64,000 bases of DNA from JAJYKC01 sp963823105 (GTDB taxonomy: Bacteria; Acidobacteriota; Terriglobia; Bryobacterales; Bryobacteraceae), in contig CAWGKC010000009.1 of the NCBI GenBank assembly GCA_963823105.1, positions 372,001 to 436,000 on the forward strand. Reading direction: 5' to 3'. A model generated the notes under the pieces. It was not told the origin of the DNA and ran no database searches. It saw nothing but the letters and a program-made list of their open reading frames with translations. The stretch's first letter is position 1, and each line of letters starts with the position of its first letter. Both the position numbers and the translations under genes were made by a program. Shown piece after piece: positions 9,111-17,287 of this stretch.

Positions 9111-9395
9111 TCAGGAGGCTTGCCGCGGGCGCCTCGCGCTCTGCGCCAGATAATGTTGATCGAGAGCCTGCCGGACCAGTGTCTTGATAACAGCCTGACG
9201 GCTCACGTTCAGGTCTTGGGCCGCCTTATCTAGTTCCTCCAGCATCCCCGCTGTGACGTCCACATTCACGCGCTGAATCGGTTGTATCATGCGGCCTGGG
9301 CCTTTGAAAAAATGGGAAACGTCCTTGCCTTCATCGGCCAGGCGGGCGATCGATTCGGCGGAAACTGCTCCGGGCGATTTACGAGTTTTCTTCAT
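9111..9395 (-). CDS. BrnA/CopG-like antitoxin
   Basis: Predicted antitoxin of 94 aa. The C-terminal half (VNVDVTAGMLEELDKAAQ then LNVSRQAVIKTLVRQAL) is a ribbon-helix-helix DNA-binding fold of the CopG type; the N-terminal half would contact the toxin. The start is set at the ATG (9393-9395 on the plus strand) that overlaps the end of the BrnT-like toxin by 17 bases, the usual toxin-first order of brnTA. The longer reading upstream lies inside the toxin gene and is unlikely. It probably autorepresses the pair. Confidence 0.72.
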   Translation of the reverse strand: MKKTRKSPGAVSAESIARLADEGKDVSHFFKGPGRMIQPIQRVNVDVTAGMLEELDKAAQDLNVSRQAVIKTLVRQALDQHYLAQSARRPRQAS

Positions 9396-9657
9396 ACAAC
9401 CGGATTTCCTCCTTCGTCGACTTCCAAAGGGTAACGAGGTGCAAGACTTCGCCATCCTCGTCGTGCCCGACTTCAAAAACCACGGAATACAGGCGGTCAC
9501 CTACCCAACCGACGGCCCGGAACTGCTCCGGAACGCCGTCCCGTAGATCAAGCCAGTAAGGCCGTGAAAACAGCTCCCGCGCCTCTTCAAACCCGATGCC
9601 TCGGCGGGGATTCGCTCTGAGGCGCCGGCTCTTTCGAGGGTCAAAGCTGAAGCGCAT
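9379..9657 (-). CDS. BrnT-family ribonuclease toxin
   Basis: Predicted type II toxin of 92 aa, related to BrnT (RelE-like fold, ribosome-independent RNase in the characterised Brucella case). The family pattern is present: an N-terminal FSFDPRKSRR, an FEEARELF segment, FRAVGWVGDRLYSVVFEV in the middle and a C-terminal TLWKSTKEEIRLYEE. Immediately upstream of and overlapping the ribbon-helix-helix antitoxin gene on the same strand. It belongs to the accessory patch that also contains the kinase. Confidence 0.8.
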   Translation of the reverse strand: MRFSFDPRKSRRLRANPRRGIGFEEARELFSRPYWLDLRDGVPEQFRAVGWVGDRLYSVVFEVGHDEDGEVLHLVTLWKSTKEEIRLYEENS

Positions 9658-9777
9658 CCGATACGACTGTTATACCACTCTGGAATAATCGGCATCCGCG
9701 CGGATCTCGGTCTGTTAGGGGCCTCCGCCGGCAGGGTAACGGCCACCTGGAGACCACGCTACCGTCCGCGCCCCTAC

Positions 9778-10789
9778 TCAGGCTTCCACCCGCTCCACAA
9801 GGTCGAAGTCGCGCAGTAAGAAGCGGGGGATTGCGCGGAGGGCGGGTTGCGACTTCGTCCACGCGATGGCGTCGTCGAGTTGGGCGAGCGCGGATTGCCA
9901 CCATGGGCCGTAGCCGCCGGTGGCGTAGAAGGGCCGGGTGAGGGCGAGGTGGCGCAGAAAGCCGGATAGCAGGCGGTTGGCGTAGTGATCGGCGAGGCCG
10001 TCGGGAGCGGGTTCGCGGTAGGACGCGCGGATGACGGCGGCGGCTAGGATCGACTCGCGGACGGCGGCGGCTGCGCCTTGGCCGGAGAGGGGGTCGAGGC
10101 TCATGGCGGCCGAACCGCAGGCGAGCCATCCGGGGCCGATGACTTCACGGAGGATGCGGGGATGCGAGGGGAACGAAGCGGACGCCGGTTCGAGAGATTC
10201 GATTTGCGGCGCGACTAGGCGGCTGGAGGCGAGTAACGACGACGCGTCCGCGCCTACCGAGAGAAGCCACGCGCGGCGTGGGCCGGAGCCTGCTAGGAAG
10301 AGCCAGCCTTCGCCGGCCGATTCGATCCAGCAGGCGTCAGAGGGAGCGCGCGCAGACAGGGTGACGGCGGAGGCGTGGGCGATACGCTCGCCAAAGGAGA
10401 GCGGCGCGGAGGCGGGCGGAGACTTGGAGGCGTGGATGGTCCAGGAGGTGGCGTCGGGGGACGACTCGGAGGCCGGGATGGTTTCCCAAAGGCGGTCCAG
10501 CAGCCACGACTCGGAGACGGCGTAGGCGTGGTGGGGGAGTTCGACAGGGGTGGCTTCCGGGCCCCAGGCGACGATGCGGCGGCGGATGAGGGGCTGGCCG
10601 GCGAGCAGATCGTCGCGATGGAAGACGGCGGCGAGAAGCGGAGCTGGTCGCCTCCGGAATAAGAATCACTGGGACGCCGGTGCGGTAGGCGCGCTGGGCG
10701 AAGACGGCGATTCCGGCATCGTGAAGCAGACGGGCGCAGCAGCAGGCGGCGATCCCGGAGCCTTCGATGCGGACGGCGGGCGGAGGCAC
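9778..10789 (-). pseudogene. qhpG: FAD-dependent monooxygenase, probable QhpG, frameshifted
   Basis: A flavoprotein split by one extra base near 10630-10640. The first part (GTG at 10787-10789) has an FAD-binding GSGIAACCCARLLHDAG motif; after the shift the second frame continues without stops through RRRIVAWG and GPGWLACGSAAMSLDPLSGQG, the conserved C-terminal FAD motif of this monooxygenase group. Joined, it would be about 336 aa. In known qhp systems QhpG is the flavoprotein that hydroxylates the gamma-subunit Trp to begin CTQ formation, and the rest of the qhp set lies 2.2 kb away on the other strand, so QhpG is the best guess; another halogenase-like monooxygenase is possible. The start lies one base after the glycosyltransferase stop, so it is the last gene of that operon. 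The indel is probably a sequence error. Confidence 0.62.
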
Positions 10790-10790
10790 G

Positions 10791-11936
10791 CTAACTCCAC
10801 GCCATGCGGCGGCGGCCGGTAAGCGCGTGATACACGCCGAAGAAAGCGGCGGCGTTCACGCGGCAGAAATAATACGGCAGGCGCAGGATTTTGGGATGCA
10901 GCCTCCACACCGCGCCGAGAATGGCGAGTGAATAAAACAAGGCCTGCGCGGCGAGCGTCGCCCGGTAGAGCCATTCATCGAGCAAGAACAGATTGAGCGC
11001 CAGCGCGGCGAGCATGGCGAAGGGAACGGCAAGCCGCAGAGCCTTGTGCGAGAGAAAGTAGAAGACGCAGCGCGGACGGAAGGGACGGAGGAACCGCTTC
11101 AACTCACCGAGTTGCTGAACGTTGCCGGCCATGATGCGGACGTGCCGGCCGAAGCCGCTCATCTCGTGCGCCTCTTCATAGGTCTTGGCGGCGGGGTCGT
11201 AGGCAACGCGAAAGCCGCGCTGCAGCACGCGCACCGGTATCACCCAATCGTCGTTGATGGTGCCGAGCGGAGGGAACGGATACAGCTCCTTGCGCAGGGA
11301 GTGAATAGTGCCGTGCGCGCCGAGAATCGATCCCATGGCCGCCTCCTGCACCTTAATAAAGCTTTCGTAGCGCCAGTACATTTCCTCCTGCGCCCCGGTT
11401 TGCGCGCTGCCGGTTTCGCGGATGCGGTAGATCCCTCCGGCCGCGCCGACGCTCGGATCGGCGTAGTTGGCCATCAGTTCGCGGATCGCGTCGGGCTCGT
11501 ACATGGCCGAGGCGTCCGAGAAGACGATCACCTCGCCGCGCAGTTGGGGAACGCTGTCGTTGAGGATGGCGATCTTGCCGCGGTTGACGGGATAGTCGAG
11601 GATCCGGACGCGGGCGGCGGCGCCCAGGCGCTCGATGCAGGCGCGGGCGAGGGCGACAGTGGAATCCCGCGAACCGTCGGAGGCGATGACGATCTCCAGT
11701 TTCTCCGGCGGGTAGTCGATCGCCAGCGAGTTGCGGATTTTCTTTTCGATGACGGCCGCTTCGTTGTAGGAGGGGATCAGCAGCGAGACCGATGGCTCGC
11801 ACGGCCCCTTCTTCACGGGGTTATCGAAGAAGACGCGCAGCAGGGCGAGCAGCAACGGGTAGCCCGCATATACGTAGACCACCAACCCGAGCGAAATCCA
11901 AAATAGCCACGCGACGCCCGGATGCGCCCCCAGCAC
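10791..11936 (-). CDS. Glycosyltransferase family 2, membrane-anchored
   Basis: Inverting nucleotide-sugar transferase of 381 aa. An N-terminal membrane segment (WLFWISLGLVVYVYAGYPLL) is followed by a GT-A fold: SLLIPSYNEAAVIEKKI, IVIASDGSRDST, the metal-binding-like FSDASA, and ETG...QEEMYW then NDDWVIPVRVLQRG, with further hydrophobic segments in the last 120 residues. The pattern resembles hyaluronan/chitin-synthase-like polymerising transferases. The GTG start at 11934-11936 comes one base after the stop of the UxaA gene (TAG C GTG); an extended reading would run into that gene. The product likely acts at the inner membrane on a surface polysaccharide or lipid acceptor; substrate unknown. 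Confidence 0.85.
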   Translation of the reverse strand: MLGAHPGVAWLFWISLGLVVYVYAGYPLLLALLRVFFDNPVKKGPCEPSVSLLIPSYNEAAVIEKKIRNSLAIDYPPEKLEIVIASDGSRDSTVALARACIERLGAAARVRILDYPVNRGKIAILNDSVPQLRGEVIVFSDASAMYEPDAIRELMANYADPSVGAAGGIYRIRETGSAQTGAQEEMYWRYESFIKVQEAAMGSILGAHGTIHSLRKELYPFPPLGTINDDWVIPVRVLQRGFRVAYDPAAKTYEEAHEMSGFGRHVRIMAGNVQQLGELKRFLRPFRPRCVFYFLSHKALRLAVPFAMLAALALNLFLLDEWLYRATLAAQALFYSLAILGAVWRLHPKILRLPYYFCRVNAAAFFGVYHALTGRRRMAWS

Positions 11937-11937
11937 G

Positions 11938-13476
11938 CTATAACACCGGACCGATCTTCCACGGGACGAATTCGTGATGACCGAGGAGTTCGCTGCGCGT
12001 TCTCTCGCCGGAGGCCACGCGCAAAAGCATCTCGAAAATCTCACGGCCGGCTTCGCCGACGGTCGCTTCTCCGCTGGCGATGCGGCCGGCGTCGAGATCC
12101 ATGTTGTCGCTCATGCGGCGGAACATGGGAGTGTTGCTGGCGATCTTGATCACGGGAATGGTGGGGAAACCGATAGCGCTGCCGCGTCCGGTGGTGAAGG
12201 CGATGAGATTCACGCCGCCCGCGGCGAGGCCGGTGAGCGATACCGGATCGTAGCCGGGCGTGTTCATGAAGACGAAGCCGGGCGAGTCGATGCGTTCCGC
12301 GTATTCGACCACGTCCATGAGCGTCGACGTGCCGGCCTTCGCCGCCGCGCCGAGCGATTTCTCCACGATGTTGGTGAGGCCGCCCTCTTTGTTTCCAGGC
12401 GACGGGTTGCTATCGGCGGTGCCTCCGAAGCGGTTGAGATATTCCTCGTATCCGCGCACGACGGCGAGAAGTTTTTCCGCCACCTCACGGCTACGGGCGC
12501 GGCGCAGCAGAAGATGTTCGGCGCCGAAAATCTCGGTGGTCTCGGCAAGCACGGCCGTGCCGCCCGCCGCCGCGAGCAGGTCGGAGCAGACGCCCAGCGC
12601 CGGGTTCGCGGTGATTCCGGAGAAGGAATCCGAACCGCCGCAGTTGAGGCCCAGTACGATCTTCGAGGCGGGGCACTCCTGGCGTTTCTCTTCCGCCGCG
12701 CGGGCGATCATGCTGGAGATCTCGCGCTGCGCCGCCGCCACCGCTCCGCGCGTGCCGCCGCTCTCTTGCAATGTCAGGCCGGCGATGCGATTCGAACGCG
12801 GCGACCCCGCGCCCAGGTAATGATCGATCTGATTCACCTCGCAGCCAAGGCCGAGGATGACGGCGCCGGAGACGTTGGGATGGTTGAGAACGCCGCCGAT
12901 CGTGCGGCGCAGTTGATCGGTATCGGGGCCGATGGCCATGCCGCAGCCTTCGCCATGCGGGAATGCGACGACGCCATCCACTTCCGGCGGCATCGGCTCG
13001 CCGGCGAAACTGGCGGCGATCAATTCGGCCGTGTGCGCGGCGCAGTTGCTGGCCGCGACAACGGCGATGTAGTTACGCGTCCCAACGCGGCCGTCCTCGC
13101 GCGGATAGCCGAGGAAGTGCGGAACCGCCAGCGCCGTGCCGGGCATGGGCGCCGGTTCCAGCGCCGGCTCATAGACCAGCGAACGTCCGGAGAACGCCAG
13201 ATTGTGCGTGTGAACGTGATCGCCCACGGCGATATTTTGCGTGGCCGCGCCGATGGGCTGGCCGTAGCGCAACGCCTGTTCGCCGGCGGCGATCGGACGG
13301 ATCGCCACCTTGTGCCCGGCGGGAATCGCGGTGCGCGTGTGAAACGACGCGCCGGTCCCTTCAACCGCCTGTCCGGCGGGAAGAGCCACGCGGGCGATGG
13401 CCACGTTATCGGCCGGATGCAAGCGGATGACGGCGTTGGTGGCGGCCGGCGGATTCGAGATATCGACAAGTTCCAT
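11938..13476 (-). CDS. UxaA-family altronate/galactarate dehydratase
   Basis: Predicted sugar-acid dehydratase (altronate to 2-keto-3-deoxygluconate in the best-known member), 512 aa, cytoplasmic. Residues about 15-90 are an SAF domain (AVIRLHPADNVAIARVALPAG ... GDHVHTHNL, a His-rich metal site). The catalytic C-terminal domain has GYPREDGRVGTRN, FPHGEGCGMAIG, GLGCEVNQI, LGLNCGGSDSFSGITANPALG and NTPGYDPVSLTGLAAGG, all typical. The ATG at 13474-13476 follows an AGGAGC ribosome binding site; the frame is open much further upstream but that part is antisense to nothing coding-like and overlaps the HIT gene. It follows the HIT gene after 8 bases and precedes a glycosyltransferase, suggesting uronate or carbohydrate metabolism. 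Confidence 0.88.
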   Translation of the reverse strand: MELVDISNPPAATNAVIRLHPADNVAIARVALPAGQAVEGTGASFHTRTAIPAGHKVAIRPIAAGEQALRYGQPIGAATQNIAVGDHVHTHNLAFSGRSLVYEPALEPAPMPGTALAVPHFLGYPREDGRVGTRNYIAVVAASNCAAHTAELIAASFAGEPMPPEVDGVVAFPHGEGCGMAIGPDTDQLRRTIGGVLNHPNVSGAVILGLGCEVNQIDHYLGAGSPRSNRIAGLTLQESGGTRGAVAAAQREISSMIARAAEEKRQECPASKIVLGLNCGGSDSFSGITANPALGVCSDLLAAAGGTAVLAETTEIFGAEHLLLRRARSREVAEKLLAVVRGYEEYLNRFGGTADSNPSPGNKEGGLTNIVEKSLGAAAKAGTSTLMDVVEYAERIDSPGFVFMNTPGYDPVSLTGLAAGGVNLIAFTTGRGSAIGFPTIPVIKIASNTPMFRRMSDNMDLDAGRIASGEATVGEAGREIFEMLLRVASGERTRSELLGHHEFVPWKIGPVL

Positions 13477-13484
13477 AAAAGCTC

Positions 13485-14021
13485 CTAACGCAGCAGCACG
13501 GTTTCGGTGACCTGTTCTCCCAGATGCACGTGAAACAAGTTGCCTTGCGGATGTATCCACAGCCCTTCGTTTTCGGCGGGCACGGGGATCTCCTCCGGCT
13601 TGGTGACGGTGATGAATTGGCCGGCTTCGACGCCCGGCAGCAGCTTCCCAATGTGGATGTGCGTGTGGCACTGTGTCACCACTTGCGGTCCGTTCAACGC
13701 CAGCGCCCAGTCGCCGTCGGGGAACAGCTCGCGCGCTTTCTGAATCGCGCCGGCCCACAACGCGGTGCGCTCCTCCGGCGTCATCTCCGCCAGCGAGTGA
13801 GCGTGGCCGCGCGGCAAGGCGAGCCAGCGGTTGGGTTTCGCGGGATTGATGTCTTTCAGGAAGAACACCTGCGTGCCCGCCGGTTGCTTTTCCGCCTCGC
13901 GGCACAGGCCGCACGCGCGGGCGCTCATCGTCTCCGGCCGGGCCGGATCGCAGCCGCAAACGACCGCCGCCGGCGCGCCCGTGGCGCACAGCAAAACGGC
14001 AAACAGCGCGAACCTCTTCAT
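13485..14021 (-). CDS. Secreted HIT-like nucleotide hydrolase
   Basis: Predicted exported HIT-superfamily protein of 178 aa. MKRFALFAVLLCATGAPAA is a clear signal peptide. The histidine triad is seen as CHTHIHIGKLL near residues 125-135, with the upstream NRWLALPRGHAHSLAEMTPEE segment typical of HIT folds. HIT enzymes hydrolyse or transfer nucleotidyl groups; an export signal is less usual and recalls CDP-diacylglycerol pyrophosphatase-like members. Cysteines near the N-terminus (VCGCDPARP, CGLCREAEK) could be a metal site or disulfides. An in-frame ATG nine bases upstream (14030) is an alternative start. First gene of the minus-strand operon running to the qhpG-like gene, divergent from the GT39 gene. 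Confidence 0.75.
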   Translation of the reverse strand: MKRFALFAVLLCATGAPAAVVCGCDPARPETMSARACGLCREAEKQPAGTQVFFLKDINPAKPNRWLALPRGHAHSLAEMTPEERTALWAGAIQKARELFPDGDWALALNGPQVVTQCHTHIHIGKLLPGVEAGQFITVTKPEEIPVPAENEGLWIHPQGNLFHVHLGEQVTETVLLR

Positions 14022-14043
14022 CGGCCTCATTATACTGGAGACG

Positions 14044-15432
14044 TTGCCCACGCCCGCACGCTTGCGCCCGCTCGCCCTTCCCGCCGCATCGTTTTTCGCA
14101 CTGTCGCTATTGTCTTTCGCCGGTTTGACGCGCGTCGGCCTGCTGAGCGCGGACGAGCCGCGCTACGCGGCGATCGGGCGGGCGATGGCGACGACCGGCG
14201 ACTGGATTACGCCCCGGCTTTGGGGCGCGCCCTGGTTTGAAAAACCTCCGCTGATCTATTGGACGGCGGCGATCGGGTTTCGCCTCGGCCTTGGCGACGA
14301 GCTGGCTCCGCGGCTACCCATCGCCCTGCTGAGCGCGGGTTTCCTGGTGTTTCTGTTTCTCGCCGTACGCCGCGACTTCGGAGCGCGAGCGGCGTGGTTC
14401 GCCTGCGCCATGCTCGCCACCTCCGCCGGTTGGCTCGCGTTTTCCCATATCGCCGTTACCGATCTGCCATTGGCAGTTTTCTTCAGCGCGGCGCTGTTGA
14501 TCGCGCTTCAACCGGGACGCGGCCGGGCCGTCGCCGCGGGAGTTTTTCTCGGATTGGCCGTTTTGTCGAAAGCGCTGGTGCCGCTCGTGCTCTTTCTTCC
14601 CGCGCTCTGGTTTCTACGCCGCCGCGTGGCCGAGCTCGCATTGCTGTGCGCGAGCGCGGCCGCCGTCTCGCTCCCATGGTTTCTTCTCTGCTACCGCCGC
14701 AACGGCGCGCCGTTTCTCGACGACCTTATATGGAAGCAGCATTTCGCCCGCTTCCTGACGGTCTCACTTCAACACGTCCAGCCGTTTTGGTACTACGCTC
14801 CGGTGCTGATCGCGGGACTGTTCCCGTGGTCTCCGGCGCTGGCGCTTCTCTTTCAGCGCCGCCTTTACACCGACGATCGGCTGCGCGCGCTGCTCGCCAC
14901 GGCGGTCTTCGGGTTGGTGTTCTTCTCCGCCTCGCGAAATAAGCTTCCGGGCTATCTCCTTCCTCTGGTGCCGGCGCTGGCGATTCTGATGGGAGTCGCT
15001 CTGGACCGCGCGAGAACACGGGCGGCGGGCGCGGTTCTGGCCGCGTGCGGGATGCTGCTCGGCTGCCTGCCCGCCATCCGCGAAATCATTCCGCAAGCAC
15101 TGCTTTCCGGCATTTCGCACGTTTCCTTTTCGCTCACGTTGCCCGCCATCGCGCTGGCACTCCTCGCCATCCCCTGCTGGCTGCTTGAGCGGCGAGGACT
15201 CAGAGCCGGTGCGTTCTCCCTGGCCGCAATGGTCATCGCCGGTGCTTTTCTGGTCTTCGTTGTGGAAGATCTTCCTGGCATTGACGTCGCCGCCTCGGCG
15301 CGGCCGCTTTGGCGGAATCGCCTATCGAAAGCGAATAACCCGTGTGTTTCCAATCTGAACCGGGGCGTTCATTTCGGAATCAATTACTACGCCAGCCGCG
15401 AGATCCCCGATTGTCCGCCGCCGAAACCCTGA
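14044..15432 (+). CDS. ArnT-like glycosyltransferase family 39 membrane protein
   Basis: Polytopic inner-membrane transferase that uses a polyprenyl-phosphate sugar donor to modify a lipid or protein in the periplasm. The diagnostic first loop is present: SADEPRYAAIGRAMATTGDWITPRLWG followed by WFEKPPLIYW, with the acidic DE residues that are catalytic in ArnT/PMT enzymes. Eight or more hydrophobic helices follow, and a soluble tail that is short for ArnT. The best start is uncertain: I use TTG at 14044, with a TTG at 14062 as alternative; the frame is open upstream into the divergent HIT gene. About 460 aa. The donor and acceptor cannot be told from sequence. Confidence 0.82.
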   Translation: MPTPARLRPLALPAASFFALSLLSFAGLTRVGLLSADEPRYAAIGRAMATTGDWITPRLWGAPWFEKPPLIYWTAAIGFRLGLGDELAPRLPIALLSAGFLVFLFLAVRRDFGARAAWFACAMLATSAGWLAFSHIAVTDLPLAVFFSAALLIALQPGRGRAVAAGVFLGLAVLSKALVPLVLFLPALWFLRRRVAELALLCASAAAVSLPWFLLCYRRNGAPFLDDLIWKQHFARFLTVSLQHVQPFWYYAPVLIAGLFPWSPALALLFQRRLYTDDRLRALLATAVFGLVFFSASRNKLPGYLLPLVPALAILMGVALDRARTRAAGAVLAACGMLLGCLPAIREIIPQALLSGISHVSFSLTLPAIALALLAIPCWLLERRGLRAGAFSLAAMVIAGAFLVFVVEDLPGIDVAASARPLWRNRLSKANNPCVSNLNRGVHFGINYYASREIPDCPPPKP

Positions 15433-15465
15433 AACCCGTTGCATCCGCCGGTCAATCATAGTAAT

Positions 15466-15481
15466 CTCTATATACATAGAG
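15466..15481. promoter_or_regulatory. Perfect hairpin or operator CTCTAT-4-ATAGAG before the reductase gene
   Basis: Six-base perfect inverted arms (15466-15471 and 15476-15481) around the spacer ATAC, directly abutting the GTG start used for the siroheme reductase. It could be an operator for a dimeric regulator or an mRNA hairpin over the start. The AT-rich stretch stands out against the GC-rich background. Confidence 0.35.
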
Positions 15482-17265
15482 TGATTGACGTGACTGAAGC
15501 ACTTCCCTTCCCACCGCTCACCGAAATCGAGGCCGCTTACGACCGCACCGTGCGCGAGGACATCGAACTGTTCCGGCACGAGGCGAACCGTTTCGCGGCG
15601 GGTGAAATCAACGACGACGAGTTCCGCCCGCACCGCTTGCGCCGGGGCATCTACGGCCAGCGCCAACCGGGCGTACAGATGATCCGCACGAAGATTCCGG
15701 GCGGCATCCTGACGGCGGCGCAGATGACGGCGCTCGCCTCCATCGCCGAAGAGTTCGCCGGCGGCAAAGCGCATCTCACCACGCGGCAGAATGTCCAATA
15801 TCATTTCGTCCCGCTGGCGCGCGTCCCGCCCCTGCTGCACCGGCTAGCCGATTTCCGCATGACGACGCGGGAGGCCTGCTATAACACCGTGCGCAACGTT
15901 ACTGCCTGCCCACTGAGCGGTCTGCTTCCCGGTGAGCCGTTCGACGTGCAACCCTATGCCCGCAAGGTGGCGTTCGCGTTTCTGCACAAGGAACTGACCG
16001 ATTCCCTTCCACGCAAATTCAAGATCGCGTTTTCGGGCTGCCCTGAAGATTGCATGCTCACATCCATTCACGACGTGGGCCTGCGCGCGGCGATCCGCGA
16101 TGGGCGGCGCGGTTTCCGCATGGTTGTTGGCGGAGGGTTGGGACCGCTGCCGAGCGAAGCGCGCCTATTGGACGAGTTCGTGCCGGAAGAGTCGTTGATT
16201 CACAAAATCGAAGCGGTGATTCGCGTCTTCGGCAAGCATGGCAATCGCAAGAACAAGAACAAAGCCCGGTTGAAGTTTGTCGTGCGCGAGCGCGGCTTCG
16301 AGTGGGTGCGGGACCAGATCGCCGCCGAATACGAGGACATTCTCCTCCATGGCGGCATTCCGATGCCGGAGGCGGTTCCCGAAGGTTTTGGTGGTTTTCA
16401 AGCGGAACCACCACCGCTTGGAACGGGGCGTGAGTTGCCGCTTCTGGCGAGCCACTCGGGCGCCGACTCCGCCTTCGACGCGTGGCTTGAAACGAACGTC
16501 CGCGAGCAGGCGCAAACCGGATATGGAATCGTCACGGTTCGCGTCGATCAGGGAAATCTTACATCCAGCCAGATGATCCGGCTGGCAGATCTTTCACGCC
16601 AGACGGGCGATGGGTTACTGCGGATCGCAGTGAATCAAAACATTCTGCTCGCCTATATCCCTTTGGCGAACCTCAAGCGGGTGTATGCCGCGCTTCGGCT
16701 GGCTGGCTTGGCCGATTCAGGGGCCGGAGAAATCTCCGATATCACGACGTGCCCAGGGGCCTATAGTTGCAACCTCGCGCTCACGAAGTCCATGAACCTG
16801 GGCGAGGCCTTGGCCTCTACCGTCCGCGACTATCCCGACGCGTTAGTGCGCAAGCTGGCGATCAACATCAGCGGCTGCCCGAACGCCTGCGGCCAGCATT
16901 GGACGGGCAGTTTGGGATTTTATGGCAATGCCCGGAAGATCGACGGCAAAGAAGTGCCATATTATCAGATGCTGCTCGGCGGAGGCGAGGACCGGGAAGG
17001 CATCCTGCGTTTCGGATTGGCGATCCAGAGCCTTCCGGCGCGCCTGATCCCGGTTGCGGTCCTGCGCGTTCTGGATCATTATGTGGCGAACCGGAACGAG
17101 GGTGAGTCGTTCCGGGAGTATGTCGTCCGGCACAAGGTGGAGACGTTCCGCTCGCTCAATGCCGATTTGGTTAAGCCGGCGGACGCCACGCCGGAGATGT
17201 TTAAGGACTGGGGCGACGAGACGAGTTTCTCGCTTCAACTTGGCCGCGGCGAATGCGCGGCGTAG
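15481..17265 (+). CDS. Siroheme-dependent nitrite/sulfite reductase
   Basis: Cytoplasmic assimilatory reductase of about 594 aa that performs a six-electron reduction of nitrite or sulfite on a coupled siroheme-[4Fe-4S] centre. The two-repeat architecture is clear: RGIYGQRQPGVQMIRTKIPGG and KAHLTTRQNVQYHFVPL in the first half, then the cluster motifs TTCPGAYSC (CX5C) and SGCPNACGQH (CX3C) near the C-terminal third. The first half keeps the degenerate TACPLSG and SGCPEDC. Ferredoxin-type members of this size lack a flavin domain. The upstream reading begins at TTG 15439; GTG 15481 or 15490 is preferred because it starts just before the first conserved block. A nitrite versus sulfite preference cannot be decided by eye. 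Siroheme supply would come from the cobA domain encoded 6 kb downstream. Confidence 0.88.
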   Translation: MIDVTEALPFPPLTEIEAAYDRTVREDIELFRHEANRFAAGEINDDEFRPHRLRRGIYGQRQPGVQMIRTKIPGGILTAAQMTALASIAEEFAGGKAHLTTRQNVQYHFVPLARVPPLLHRLADFRMTTREACYNTVRNVTACPLSGLLPGEPFDVQPYARKVAFAFLHKELTDSLPRKFKIAFSGCPEDCMLTSIHDVGLRAAIRDGRRGFRMVVGGGLGPLPSEARLLDEFVPEESLIHKIEAVIRVFGKHGNRKNKNKARLKFVVRERGFEWVRDQIAAEYEDILLHGGIPMPEAVPEGFGGFQAEPPPLGTGRELPLLASHSGADSAFDAWLETNVREQAQTGYGIVTVRVDQGNLTSSQMIRLADLSRQTGDGLLRIAVNQNILLAYIPLANLKRVYAALRLAGLADSGAGEISDITTCPGAYSCNLALTKSMNLGEALASTVRDYPDALVRKLAINISGCPNACGQHWTGSLGFYGNARKIDGKEVPYYQMLLGGGEDREGILRFGLAIQSLPARLIPVAVLRVLDHYVANRNEGESFREYVVRHKVETFRSLNADLVKPADATPEMFKDWGDETSFSLQLGRGECAA

Positions 17266-17287
17266 AGCCCGAAGCTCGCCCCGCGCT

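Noticed and set aside
11974..13488. 504-codon plus-strand frame opposite UxaA
   Set aside because: The minus strand carries all UxaA family motifs; the plus-strand reading has none.
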